Below are positions 51,855 through 60,408 of a stretch of 64,000 nucleotides of DNA, one piece after another. A model generated the notes under the pieces. The model was not told where the DNA came from and ran no database searches. It saw nothing but the letters and a program-made list of their open reading frames with translations. Within the stretch, counting starts at the first letter, position 1. The number at the start of each line of letters is the position of its first letter. The translations under genes and the position numbers were made by a program. The DNA is from Bacteroidota bacterium (GTDB taxonomy: Bacteria > Bacteroidota > Bacteroidia > Chitinophagales > Chitinophagaceae), in the NCBI GenBank assembly GCA_023418315.1, contig JAEZZY010000040.1, positions 1 to 64,000 on the forward strand. Direction: 5' to 3'.

Positions 51855-53002
51855 GTTGATTGAATGATATATTCGTATATTCCTTTGAACGCGGACTGCT
51901 TCATAAGATGTAATCGCTCAATAATTTCTGAGGCCTTATTTTTCTTTTCTATAATTTGTTTTTCATCAATAGAATTAAGAAAATATTGAACTTCCGATGA
52001 TAAATTATAAGGTGAAATAAGCCAACCTGCTTGTCCCAATAACTGCCAATTATCGGAATTTTCATATCCACAATGCAGAAAAGAAGAATGTGCACATACA
52101 GAACTGACTGTCTTAGATGGTACACATATATTAATCCACTCTTCTTTAAGTGAAGATAAGTGTATATCAATATATTGTAGTTCCAAACGAGCAACTTTAT
52201 CCACAATTATTATCCCTTCCTTTTGGTTACAATATTGAGTGATATCATTTGCATATTGTCCATATACGCTTAAAATAAATTGAAATTTGTTGGTATCCAG
52301 ATTATCAATTATTAATTTTAGAAAATCTAATGAGTGAGCATGACCTAAATTTCCACAATATCCCAATAATATTTTATTCGAGTGTGCCCACGTTGGAATA
52401 GCTGATTGCCCGCCTACCGTTTGTTCAAATATACCACAAGGTAATATTACTGAAGGTATTTCTTTTTTATATCTTTCCATTAAATACCTAAGCTGAAATG
52501 GACCAAGTGCAATTATAAAATTCGGCAGGTGCTTAATTGAAAAGTTATAAATCAACTTATAAATATAATTATTTCTTGAAACAAGGCGATCTGCAGCAAA
52601 AGCCTCAGGATATAAGTCCATCGACCAAAGAATCCATTTTCTATTTTTCAATAGAAATTTAGTATATAAATGTAATAGAGGGGGATCTGTTAAACATATT
52701 GTTACGTCAGCCTTTAAGGATTTAGCTTTTCTTATTAGCGCATATCCTTCATATAAGCTTGCTAATAATCGTAGCATCTTATTTTTTCCATTATAAAAAG
52801 TTTTAATTGAATAGGTATTATCCAATTCATTGAAATGTTTTTTTGATATAGGAGCATAGGAAGCTTCAACATGTATGAAATTTACATGAACATTCTGTTC
52901 CTCCAAATATTCTTTCAATTCGTTAGCAGATTCACCGGTGATACCGTTTAATGGGGAATAACGGTTAACTATATTGACCCTATATTTTTTTCTTTCGACC
53001 AT
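51851..53002 (-). CDS. Glycosyltransferase family 4
   Basis: 383 residues. N-terminal GT-B half with VNRYSPLNGITGESANEL, a DVTICLTDPPLLHLY motif, LWSMDLYPEAFA; C-terminal half with NKILLGYCGNLGHAH and the nucleotide-sugar site INICVPSKTVSSVCAHSSF. Bits of both halves read like WbuB/colanic-acid transferases. Its first 34 bases overlap the preceding epimerase gene on the same strand, so they are likely coupled. AT-rich. Confidence 0.82.
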   Translation of the reverse strand: MVERKKYRVNIVNRYSPLNGITGESANELKEYLEEQNVHVNFIHVEASYAPISKKHFNELDNTYSIKTFYNGKNKMLRLLASLYEGYALIRKAKSLKADVTICLTDPPLLHLYTKFLLKNRKWILWSMDLYPEAFAADRLVSRNNYIYKLIYNFSIKHLPNFIIALGPFQLRYLMERYKKEIPSVILPCGIFEQTVGGQSAIPTWAHSNKILLGYCGNLGHAHSLDFLKLIIDNLDTNKFQFILSVYGQYANDITQYCNQKEGIIIVDKVARLELQYIDIHLSSLKEEWINICVPSKTVSSVCAHSSFLHCGYENSDNWQLLGQAGWLISPYNLSSEVQYFLNSIDEKQIIEKKNKASEIIERLHLMKQSAFKGIYEYIIQST

Positions 53003-54036
53003 GCATTAAATATTTCTATGAAGATGTCTTTTAATGATTTGGTTATGTTCCAGCCTGGGTAATGAGTGCGTATTTTATTTAGGTCGCTATAATAACAAAT
53101 ATGATCTCCTATTCGGTTTTCATCTATGTAATTCCATTTCATTTCAATATTTGTAAGAGAACTAATTAGGTCAAAAGCTTCAAGAATGGAGCAGGTATTA
53201 GCTTTTCCGCCTCCAATATTGTATACTTCAGCTGGGCGAGGGTCATTTATATAATATTCTATAAATTTAGCTACATCATAAGAGTGAATATTATCACGTA
53301 CTTGCTTCCCTTTGTATCCAAAAATATTATACTCTTTTTTTTCTAAATTACATTTTATGAGATAGCTTAGAAATCCGTGCAATTCCACACCTGAATGGTT
53401 AGGCCCTGTAAGACACCCCCCTCTTAAACATACGGTAGGCATATTAAAGTATCGGCCATATTCCTGCACACATATATCTGCTGCAACCTTTGACGCTCCA
53501 AATAAGGAATGCTTGGTTTGATCTATTCGAAAATGTTCTGGTATCCCATTAGAATAGATTGGATCTGCGTAATCCCATCTTGTATCCAATTCAACTAATG
53601 CAATATCGTTTGGCGCATCTCCATACACTTTATTTGTAGACATATGTACAAAGGGAGATTCTGGTGCAAATCTTCTAAATGCTTCAAGAAGATTAAACGT
53701 TCCTACAGCATTGGTATCAAAGTCTTCAAAAGGTATATTTGCTGCACGGTCATGACTGGGCTGGGCTGCAGTATGTACACACGCGTTAGGCTTCAATTCC
53801 TCTATAAATTTCAATATTAACTCTCTATTTCTAATGTCAATTTCATGATGGTAGAAGTTTGTCAGTTCTTTTTCCAACCTTTTTTGATTCCATCGATTAT
53901 CTCCTAATGTACCAAAAAAAACAGCTCTTTGATTGTTGTCAATTCCATGTATTTCCCATCCCAATTTGGAAAAATAGGAACACACTTCAGATCCAATGAG
54001 TCCTGAGGAGCCTGTAACTAAAAGCTTTTTTTTCAT
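52969..54036 (-). CDS. NAD-dependent nucleotide-sugar epimerase/dehydratase
   Basis: 355 residues, extended SDR. GxxGxxG in VTGSSGLIGSEV (7-18), STNKVYGD (133-140), and the active-site tetrad where YxxxK reads F179-GAS-K183 (HSLFGASK). The segments TLGDNRWNQKRL, TGPNHSGVELHGFLSYL and GYKGKQVRDNIHS resemble CDP-paratose 2-epimerase-like enzymes of O-antigen loci. The Tyr-to-Phe change would remove the general base; I recall relatives that share it, so it may be a family trait. Overlaps the next gene by 34 bases. Confidence 0.85.
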   Translation of the reverse strand: MKKKLLVTGSSGLIGSEVCSYFSKLGWEIHGIDNNQRAVFFGTLGDNRWNQKRLEKELTNFYHHEIDIRNRELILKFIEELKPNACVHTAAQPSHDRAANIPFEDFDTNAVGTFNLLEAFRRFAPESPFVHMSTNKVYGDAPNDIALVELDTRWDYADPIYSNGIPEHFRIDQTKHSLFGASKVAADICVQEYGRYFNMPTVCLRGGCLTGPNHSGVELHGFLSYLIKCNLEKKEYNIFGYKGKQVRDNIHSYDVAKFIEYYINDPRPAEVYNIGGGKANTCSILEAFDLISSLTNIEMKWNYIDENRIGDHICYYSDLNKIRTHYPGWNITKSLKDIFIEIFNAWSKEKNIGSI

Positions 54037-54747
54037 TTATTTTCTTTTCCGGATATATAAAACAGGTATTTGTTTAATTAGATTAATTCTAAAATTTAGC
54101 TTAGCGAATAAGCTATTGGTTGATTTATGAGTTGCAGTGCTGGTATTATTTTCATGCCTTCTATATAACACATAGGGCTCCTTAATAAAGCAAGATTTAA
54201 AAAATAATTCAGAGATGAAGCCGAGCCAAATATCATGCATTGGAATGTCATGGGGAAAAGGAAATCCAACTTTTAGGAGATCTCTCCTAAAGGCCATACA
54301 ACAGCCTAGGTAAGTATTCCTATACAGATTTTTAAAAAGACCTACGCCTGAATTAACTAAGTCAAAATACGATTGATGAATTACATTCAACTGATTATCA
54401 ACAACTATGCAGTCAGTTACTACTAAATCACAATTTCCTAAAGACTCTACGCATTTATCTACTTTTCCTTTTAGCCATATATCATCTTGATCTGCTAAAA
54501 AGATATAATCGTTTACAGATTTCCTAATTGCATTCTCAAAATTTTTTATGGGACCTTTCTTATTTTCATTATAAAAAATCCTAATTCTATTGTCTTTGAT
54601 AGAATTAATCAAAGCAATAGTCTTGTCAGTTGAGTAATCGTCCGAAATAATTATTTCATCATGAGTAGATAATTGAGGCAATATTGAGTTTATTTGATCT
54701 ACAATATATCTCTCAGCATTATAAGTCGCCATACATACACTTATCAT
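54037..54747 (-). CDS. Glycosyltransferase family 2
   Basis: 236 residues. GT-A fold: SVCMATYNAERYIVDQINSI start, DEIIISDDYSTDKT, the DxD-like metal motif in FLADQDDIWLKGK (ADQDD), and the acceptor segment DIPMHDIWLGF. The DQDD form is common in rhamnosyl- and other deoxysugar transferases. Starts 2 bases after the Wzz stop and abuts the epimerase gene with no gap, so all four minus-strand genes here are one unit. Confidence 0.86.
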   Translation of the reverse strand: MISVCMATYNAERYIVDQINSILPQLSTHDEIIISDDYSTDKTIALINSIKDNRIRIFYNENKKGPIKNFENAIRKSVNDYIFLADQDDIWLKGKVDKCVESLGNCDLVVTDCIVVDNQLNVIHQSYFDLVNSGVGLFKNLYRNTYLGCCMAFRRDLLKVGFPFPHDIPMHDIWLGFISELFFKSCFIKEPYVLYRRHENNTSTATHKSTNSLFAKLNFRINLIKQIPVLYIRKRK

Positions 54748-54749
54748 TT

Positions 54750-55832
54750 TTAATCAGTCTTGCTGTTTAATAATTTCACAAAATAATGCCTAATTGTACT
54801 AATTAAGATAATAGAAATCATTCCAAATATACCCCCTAAAGAAATGCTCACCATTTTCCCTATCTTTTTCTTTTCCAAAGGCAATACCGGATTATCAATA
54901 ATTTGAACAAGAGGAGATTGCCTTCTTAAATCAATCTTGGCCAGCTCCAAGTTTTTTATAATCTCCTCCAAAATTGCCTTATTCATCTCTACATCTACTA
55001 CCTCCTTTTGTGCTCCTACCTTCAGTCTTTGGAATGCCGGGTTTAAATTGGGAACAGCATCTGTATTGACCGCTACTCCCGATATTGCATAGTCCAATAA
55101 ACTCCTCACTGAGTCGGCCTGCTTTTGTAATATGGCTACATTATCTGCGGCTTTTTTAGTAGTAGTGGTTGTATAAAATTCCGTAGCGTTTTCTATTAAA
55201 TGCTCGGTAAATGCCTTAGAGAATAATTCGTCAATAGATATAGTGGTAACATTTATGATGTTTCCGTCCTTATCCGGCTTAGCTACCTCTAAGTTTTTTT
55301 TAAGGATTAACTTATGTATTGCCGATACCATGCTATCTGCGAGCAATGTGTTGGATTGGGGGTAAGCATTAAACTTCACGTTTTTTAATCGCTCCGATTT
55401 CCATTTATCTCTTAATTTATAGGAAGTAATATACCGGTTAATTAAAAGCTCATTTTGTCCATTAAAATCAGTATTTGTCAATAAGGTTCTTGCGCCCATT
55501 GTCCGTGATTTCAAAAACACTACCATGTTATCTTCATCTCCAAATAAACCTTCTCCGCTGCTTGAGCCGCCTAATCCAAATTTGGCAGCAATACTCATCA
55601 CTCCGCCTTCACTTTTAGCACTTTCCAATACAAAGCTTGCTTCCGCTTTATAAGTCGGTTTCGTTACCAGCGAATACACCAACCCCAGCGCACCGCCTAC
55701 TACGCCTGCAATCAAAATCATTTTCCATTTACCCCGAATGTATTTCCACCATTCCTGCACAGAAAGAATCAACTCCTTCAGTGAAATCTCATCCTTTACC
55801 ACACCCGTATTATTCGGAATTTGTTGCTGCAT
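54750..55832 (-). CDS. Wzz-type polysaccharide co-polymerase
   Basis: 360 residues. Cytoplasmic N-terminus of 35 residues, first helix ILIAGVVGGALGLVYSLV (about 40-57) with the YKAEASFVLES motif right after it, a periplasmic domain, coiled-coil, a proline-containing SPLVQIIDNPVLPLEKKK before the last helix (about 335-353). This is the full Wzz layout, better than the second copy at 34549. No kinase domain. First gene of the minus-strand polysaccharide unit. Confidence 0.88.
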   Translation of the reverse strand: MQQQIPNNTGVVKDEISLKELILSVQEWWKYIRGKWKMILIAGVVGGALGLVYSLVTKPTYKAEASFVLESAKSEGGVMSIAAKFGLGGSSSGEGLFGDEDNMVVFLKSRTMGARTLLTNTDFNGQNELLINRYITSYKLRDKWKSERLKNVKFNAYPQSNTLLADSMVSAIHKLILKKNLEVAKPDKDGNIINVTTISIDELFSKAFTEHLIENATEFYTTTTTKKAADNVAILQKQADSVRSLLDYAISGVAVNTDAVPNLNPAFQRLKVGAQKEVVDVEMNKAILEEIIKNLELAKIDLRRQSPLVQIIDNPVLPLEKKKIGKMVSISLGGIFGMISIILISTIRHYFVKLLNSKTD

Positions 55833-55874
55833 TATTTTTCTCTAAAACGCTCAAAAATAGAATTTTTAATAAGT

Positions 55875-57200
55875 TTATCCAGCCTTTCCCTGCAACAATT
55901 TTATCACACCCTCTTTCTGTAAAATCCTATAGCCGATCCGGTCATTTGATATACCGGTTTTTAGTTCATAGGTAAAGGAGTAATTGCCTTCTACCGTAAG
56001 GTCCGTTACAAAATAACGAAAGTGAATGCCGGCGTTGTCCTTAAATTGTTGCGCCACTTCGTAAAGATGTGTGGAAAGAACCATAACGTGCTGCTTATGG
56101 TGTAGCAATCCTTCCACCACCGCTTTCGTACATTCATAGGCATCATGCACATTGGTTCCTTTGAAGAGCTCGTCCATCAATACAAGATGCGGCTGTGCTT
56201 CAAGCACTTTATAGGCAGTTTGTTTCATCCGCTGCACCTCTGCCATAAACAGACTTTCTCCTAAATGAATATTGTCTTCCACGTGCATGTTGGTGATAAT
56301 GCCGTGCAAAAAACTAATCGTCATTTCCTTTGCAGGTACGGCTGAGCCTATATGTGCCAATAATGCAGCTATACCCAGCGAGCGCATGAATGTGGTTTTA
56401 CCGCTCATATTCGCACCGGTAAGCAGGAGAAAATTGGTGGCTTGGTCAAACGCTACATCATAGGGTTTCGGATGAGCCACCAAGGGGTGATATAATTCGG
56501 TAGCGGTAAAATGAACCGGCAAAGAAGGTCGTAGCGTAGGGAAGCTCCATTGGTGAGCAAGCGCCGCTTTACCCAAGGATTGCCAGGCATCTATCTCCCC
56601 ATAATGCCCGAGTAAACGGGAAATAGGATGTTTCAACTCCCGCCTTGATTGGTAGCTCAGCAAAGCCAGCTCTTTATACTTTGTGTTTTTATGAACATGC
56701 AGCAAATCCTCCGTTAATGGCTGTTTGTCCAGTTCTGTTTTTATAGCTTCCAATACTTCCCGTAGGCGTGTCGGTACTTCATGTGTAGTAAGCAGCGCTG
56801 TCAGTTCTGTACATCCTTTTATGAAATCAGAAAGATGCGATACGGAAAACTGATGAAAACTGTATTCATTCTTGTTTAATGCTTTTTGAAAAAATGAATT
56901 GAGCAACAAGTTGAATCCCGATGGCGGCTGTGGTAAATAATCGGCACTATCAAAAAATCTTTCTACCATCACCACTGTACCGTTGGAAATAACAGAAGGA
57001 AATAAATCCGGATGGTTTGCAAAAAAACGTACGACATCCTGCATGTTTTGCAAGGCTTCATAGCGTTCCGGCGGATGCAGAATATGTTTGCGCAAGGCTT
57101 CTCTGCCTAATTGTGTGGTGCAATGATCCAGCAGGTGAAACACACTGTCGCTACCGCCAAGTATGGATAAATCGTTGAGTGTGGTTTTATCGTTCTGCAT
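55875..57200 (-). CDS. MutS-like ATPase lacking the mismatch-recognition domain
   Basis: 441 residues. The C-terminal half is the MutS ATPase: Walker A LTGANMSGKTTFMRSL, LGESLFMAEVQRMK, Walker B LVLMDELFKGTN and the D-loop STHLYEVAQQF. The N-terminal 190 residues look like part of the lever/core (MutS_III) and there is no domain I with the Phe-x-Glu mismatch-reading motif. So it is not a mismatch-repair MutS; MutS2 nuclease (Smr) is also absent. DNA-junction or other nucleic-acid roles are possible; the function is unknown. Its ATG overlaps the pyrC stop by one base. Confidence 0.85.
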   Translation of the reverse strand: MQNDKTTLNDLSILGGSDSVFHLLDHCTTQLGREALRKHILHPPERYEALQNMQDVVRFFANHPDLFPSVISNGTVVMVERFFDSADYLPQPPSGFNLLLNSFFQKALNKNEYSFHQFSVSHLSDFIKGCTELTALLTTHEVPTRLREVLEAIKTELDKQPLTEDLLHVHKNTKYKELALLSYQSRRELKHPISRLLGHYGEIDAWQSLGKAALAHQWSFPTLRPSLPVHFTATELYHPLVAHPKPYDVAFDQATNFLLLTGANMSGKTTFMRSLGIAALLAHIGSAVPAKEMTISFLHGIITNMHVEDNIHLGESLFMAEVQRMKQTAYKVLEAQPHLVLMDELFKGTNVHDAYECTKAVVEGLLHHKQHVMVLSTHLYEVAQQFKDNAGIHFRYFVTDLTVEGNYSFTYELKTGISNDRIGYRILQKEGVIKLLQGKAG

Positions 57201-58534
57201 CAGCTTCGGTCAAATGATAATCGCTTTCCCCTATAAGACGTGTGCACTGCGCCATTTTCATAAACCGGATTTCCATTCACGAAAGTGGTATGAATTTTCG
57301 AAGGGAACGAATGTCCTTCAAACGGTGACCAGCCACATTTGTACCCTATATTTCCCTTAGAAACCGTAGTTGTTTCGTTCCTATCTACTAATACCAAATC
57401 TGCAAAATAACCTTCACGTATATATCCTCTTTCCACTATCTGAAAACAATCGGCTACGGCATGACTCATTTTCTCCACTACTTTCTCTATGCTGATTTTT
57501 CCTTGCTTTACATAGTGTAGCATAAGCAATAAGGAATGCTGTACCAGCGGCACACCGGAGGGTGCTTGCGGATACGGTTGTTGTTTTTCTTCCCAAGTAT
57601 GCGGCGCGTGGTCGGTAGCGATAATGTCGAGGCGGTCATCCAACAAGGCTTCCCAAAGCGCTGCTTTGTTTTCAGGTGCTTTTATAGCCGGATTGCATTT
57701 GATGAGATTGCCGAATTGTGCATAATCATCCGCTGTAAAATGAAGATGATGTACACATACTTCATTCGTAATTTTCTTTTCTTTCAGTGGAAGCATATTG
57801 GTGAATAATTGCAATTCCTTAGCGGTGGATATATGCAGGATGTGCAGCCTTGCTCCTGTTTGTTTTGCTAATTGCACTGCAGAGAATGAGCTTTCAAAAC
57901 ATGCGTCCACATTGCGTATCAGCGGATGAAAATGTGCGTTGTCCGCATCTTTATATTTTTCTTTATTGGCGTTGATGATGCGCTCATCTTCGCAATGCGT
58001 GGCGATGAGTAATTCCGAGTTTGAGAAAATCTTGTTGAGCGTTACATAATTATCTACTAACATATTGCCCGTACTGGAGCCCATAAAAATTTTCACGCCG
58101 GCTACTTCATTTTTCTTTTGATTCGTCTTCAGCACTTCTTCTGCATTGTCGTTGGATACACCCATGAAAAATGAATAATTAGCAACGGAAGATTGGGAGG
58201 CGATGGCATATTTATCTTCTAACAAATCTTGTGTCAAAGCAGGTGGGTTCGTATTGGGCATTTCCATAAAACTGGTAACGCCTCCGGCTACAGCTGCGCG
58301 TGCTTCGCTGCCGATGGTTGCCTTATGTGTCAGCCCAGGCTCACGAAAATGCACTTGGTCGTCTATCACGCCGGGTAATAAGTACAAGCCTTCCGCAGGT
58401 ATTTCCCTATGATTTTCTTTTACGGATATATCGTTGGCTATTTTTTCAATACGCTCATTTTTTATCAGCACATCCGTGGTGAATTGTTTCCCTTCGTTTA
58501 CAACCGTGGCGTTTTTTATCAGTATGGTTTCCAT
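57200..58534 (-). CDS. pyrC: Dihydroorotase (with Gln in the first metal-ligand position)
   Basis: 444 residues, class I amidohydrolase dihydroorotase. Opening motif reads DDQVHFREPG where the family norm is DxHxHFREPG, so the first of the two metal-binding His is Gln60; the second, H62, and the later LIATHCEDE, LHILHIST and IATDHAPH motifs are intact. I recall the same Gln in other Bacteroidota dihydroorotases, so it is probably tolerated. It closes carbamoyl-aspartate to dihydroorotate. Cotranscribed with the MutS-like gene (1-base overlap). A GTGTAAA/TTTACAC inverted repeat lies in the leader (58552-58579). Confidence 0.9.
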   Translation of the reverse strand: METILIKNATVVNEGKQFTTDVLIKNERIEKIANDISVKENHREIPAEGLYLLPGVIDDQVHFREPGLTHKATIGSEARAAVAGGVTSFMEMPNTNPPALTQDLLEDKYAIASQSSVANYSFFMGVSNDNAEEVLKTNQKKNEVAGVKIFMGSSTGNMLVDNYVTLNKIFSNSELLIATHCEDERIINANKEKYKDADNAHFHPLIRNVDACFESSFSAVQLAKQTGARLHILHISTAKELQLFTNMLPLKEKKITNEVCVHHLHFTADDYAQFGNLIKCNPAIKAPENKAALWEALLDDRLDIIATDHAPHTWEEKQQPYPQAPSGVPLVQHSLLLMLHYVKQGKISIEKVVEKMSHAVADCFQIVERGYIREGYFADLVLVDRNETTTVSKGNIGYKCGWSPFEGHSFPSKIHTTFVNGNPVYENGAVHTSYRGKRLSFDRS

Positions 58535-58665
58535 ATTATCTGTTTAAGCGGGTGTAAAGTTCTGTTTTATCTTTTACACAAGATAATCCCTATAAACGGC
58601 ATCTTTTCTTTCCATCGGTAAAAAGACGAAGAAGGGGAAATGCACCTATGATAACCTCAGATGAT

Positions 58666-58673
58666 TATCTTTG
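58666..58673 (+). promoter_or_regulatory. -7 promoter element of adk-obg
   Basis: TATCTTTG, exact TAnnTTTG match, 25 bases before the adk ATG. No -33 at the expected spacing, so partial. Confidence 0.5.
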
Positions 58674-58698
58674 TCAGGTTTAACTTATTTTATTATTT

Positions 58699-59280
58699 AT
58701 GTTCAATCTTATTTTATTCGGTCCTCCGGGAAGCGGAAAGGGTACTCAATCGGCACGAGTGGTAAGTGCCTACCAACTGCACCACATCTCTACCGGCGAT
58801 TTGCTGCGTGATGAAGTGAGCCGTGCTACTCCGCTCGGTATGGAAGCAAAAAAATATATGGATCAGGGCGCACTCGTACCGGATGAAGTAGTGATTGGTA
58901 TGATCAGCAGCAAGATTGATGCGCTGCCGGATGCACGGGGCTTCATTTTCGATGGGTTCCCACGTACGCGCGCGCAAGCCGAGGCCTTAGACCGTTTGCT
59001 GGATTTTAAAGGCACGGAAATTCACCTGGTGCTGGCTATGGAAGTGCCGGAACCGGAACTCGTAACCCGCCTTCTGGGACGTGGCGCCACCAGTGGCAGA
59101 AGCGATGATAATGAAGAAATCATTGCTAAACGCATCAAAGAATACTACGCCAAAACGGAAGCAGTAGCCGAGCATTACGAAGCATTGGGCAAGATAGAGC
59201 GGGTGAAAGGAAACGGCACTATGGACGAAGTATTTGCCCTGCTTAGTAAAAACATCAATAAATACCTGCAACCTGCATAG
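58699..59280 (+). CDS. adk: Adenylate kinase
   Basis: 193 residues, the short form without a zinc-finger LID: P-loop FGPPGSGKGTQ (8-18), STGDLLRDEV, DGFPRTRAQAEALD, and a short LID LLGRGATSGRSDDNEE. It balances AMP, ADP and ATP. Its TAG shares its last base with the obg GTG (TAGTG), so the two are translationally coupled. secY, the more common neighbour of adk, is absent. Confidence 0.95.
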   Translation: MFNLILFGPPGSGKGTQSARVVSAYQLHHISTGDLLRDEVSRATPLGMEAKKYMDQGALVPDEVVIGMISSKIDALPDARGFIFDGFPRTRAQAEALDRLLDFKGTEIHLVLAMEVPEPELVTRLLGRGATSGRSDDNEEIIAKRIKEYYAKTEAVAEHYEALGKIERVKGNGTMDEVFALLSKNINKYLQPA

Positions 59281-60281
59281 TGGAGAAAGCCAATTTTGTT
59301 GATTATATAAGAATATTCTGCCGCTCCGGAAAAGGGGGTGCGGGCAGCGCTCATTTTGCACGTACCAAATTCAACGCAATGGCCGGCCCTGATGGCGGTG
59401 ACGGCGGCCGCGGCGGGCACATCATCCTCAAAGGAAATGCACAGCTATGGACCTTGCTGCACCTGCGCTATCATAAAAACATATTGGCGGAGAACGGTGA
59501 AAATGGCAGCAAAAACAACTGTACCGGACGATCAGGAAAAGACATCATCATAGAAGTGCCGCTGGGTACGATAGCCAAGGATGAAGAAACCGGAGAAATA
59601 GAAGCAGAAGTATTGCAAGACGGCGAAGAAATAATATGGATGCCGGGCGGCCGCGGCGGACTGGGAAACACGAATTTTAAAACCGCTACCAACCAAGCTC
59701 CCGATTATGCCCAGCCCGGCGAAGAAGGCGAAGAAGGCTATAAATATCTGGAGCTGAAAATACTGGCTGACGTAGGCCTCGTAGGATTTCCCAATGCAGG
59801 AAAATCCACCTTGCTTTCCGTCATCAGCGCAGCAAAACCCAAAATTGCCAATTATGCATTTACTACCCTCGTGCCGCAGCTCGGAATGGTTCCCTATAGG
59901 GATAATAAATCTTTTGCCGTAGCAGATCTTCCGGGCATCATCGAAGGCGCCGCAGAAGGAAAAGGATTGGGGCATCGCTTCCTAAGGCATATCGAACGCA
60001 ATGCGGTGCTGCTGTTTCTCATCCCCGCCGATAGCGCCGACCATGCCGCAGAGTTTAACATCCTCTATCGCGAGCTGGAAAAATACAATCCCGAATTGCT
60101 ACACAAAACCATGCTGATAGCCCTTTCCAAATCCGATATGCTGGATGCCGAGCTGAAAGAAGAAATAGCAAAAACACTTCCGCCAGACATTCCGCACGTA
60201 TTCATTTCCGCAGTAGCACATCAAGGCATAGAAAAATTAAAAGACCTGCTTTGGGAGGCAATGAATGAAGGCGAAGCATAA
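59280..60281 (+). CDS. obg: GTPase Obg
   Basis: 333 residues from GTG 59280. Glycine-rich N-terminal Obg fold (ICRSGKGGAGSAHF, GGDGGRGGHIIL, MPGGRGGLGN) and a C-terminal G domain with G1 GFPNAGKSTLL, G3 VADLPGIIEGAAEGKGLG, G4 ALSKSDMLD and G5 ISAVA. The C-terminal OCT domain of longer homologues is missing, as in other short Obg proteins. It is an essential GTPase of ribosome assembly and growth control. Coupled to adk. Confidence 0.95.
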   Translation: MEKANFVDYIRIFCRSGKGGAGSAHFARTKFNAMAGPDGGDGGRGGHIILKGNAQLWTLLHLRYHKNILAENGENGSKNNCTGRSGKDIIIEVPLGTIAKDEETGEIEAEVLQDGEEIIWMPGGRGGLGNTNFKTATNQAPDYAQPGEEGEEGYKYLELKILADVGLVGFPNAGKSTLLSVISAAKPKIANYAFTTLVPQLGMVPYRDNKSFAVADLPGIIEGAAEGKGLGHRFLRHIERNAVLLFLIPADSADHAAEFNILYRELEKYNPELLHKTMLIALSKSDMLDAELKEEIAKTLPPDIPHVFISAVAHQGIEKLKDLLWEAMNEGEA

Positions 60282-60349
60282 TCTTTTTCCGGCTTGTAAA
60301 CCCCTCCTCCGGAACCCTTAGTCCTATAAAAAAATAAATAATAAAACGG

Positions 60350-60380
60350 TTGCGTTCTTCTGTAAAGCCGAGTATCTTCG
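60350..60380 (+). promoter_or_regulatory. Probable promoter of the metalloprotease gene
   Basis: TTG at 60350-60352, a 20-base spacer and TATCTTCG at 60373-60380, one base off TAnnTTTG. The ATG is at 60409. Confidence 0.5.
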
Positions 60381-60408
60381 TGTAAGATAATTTATTAAAT
60401 TGTTTTTT

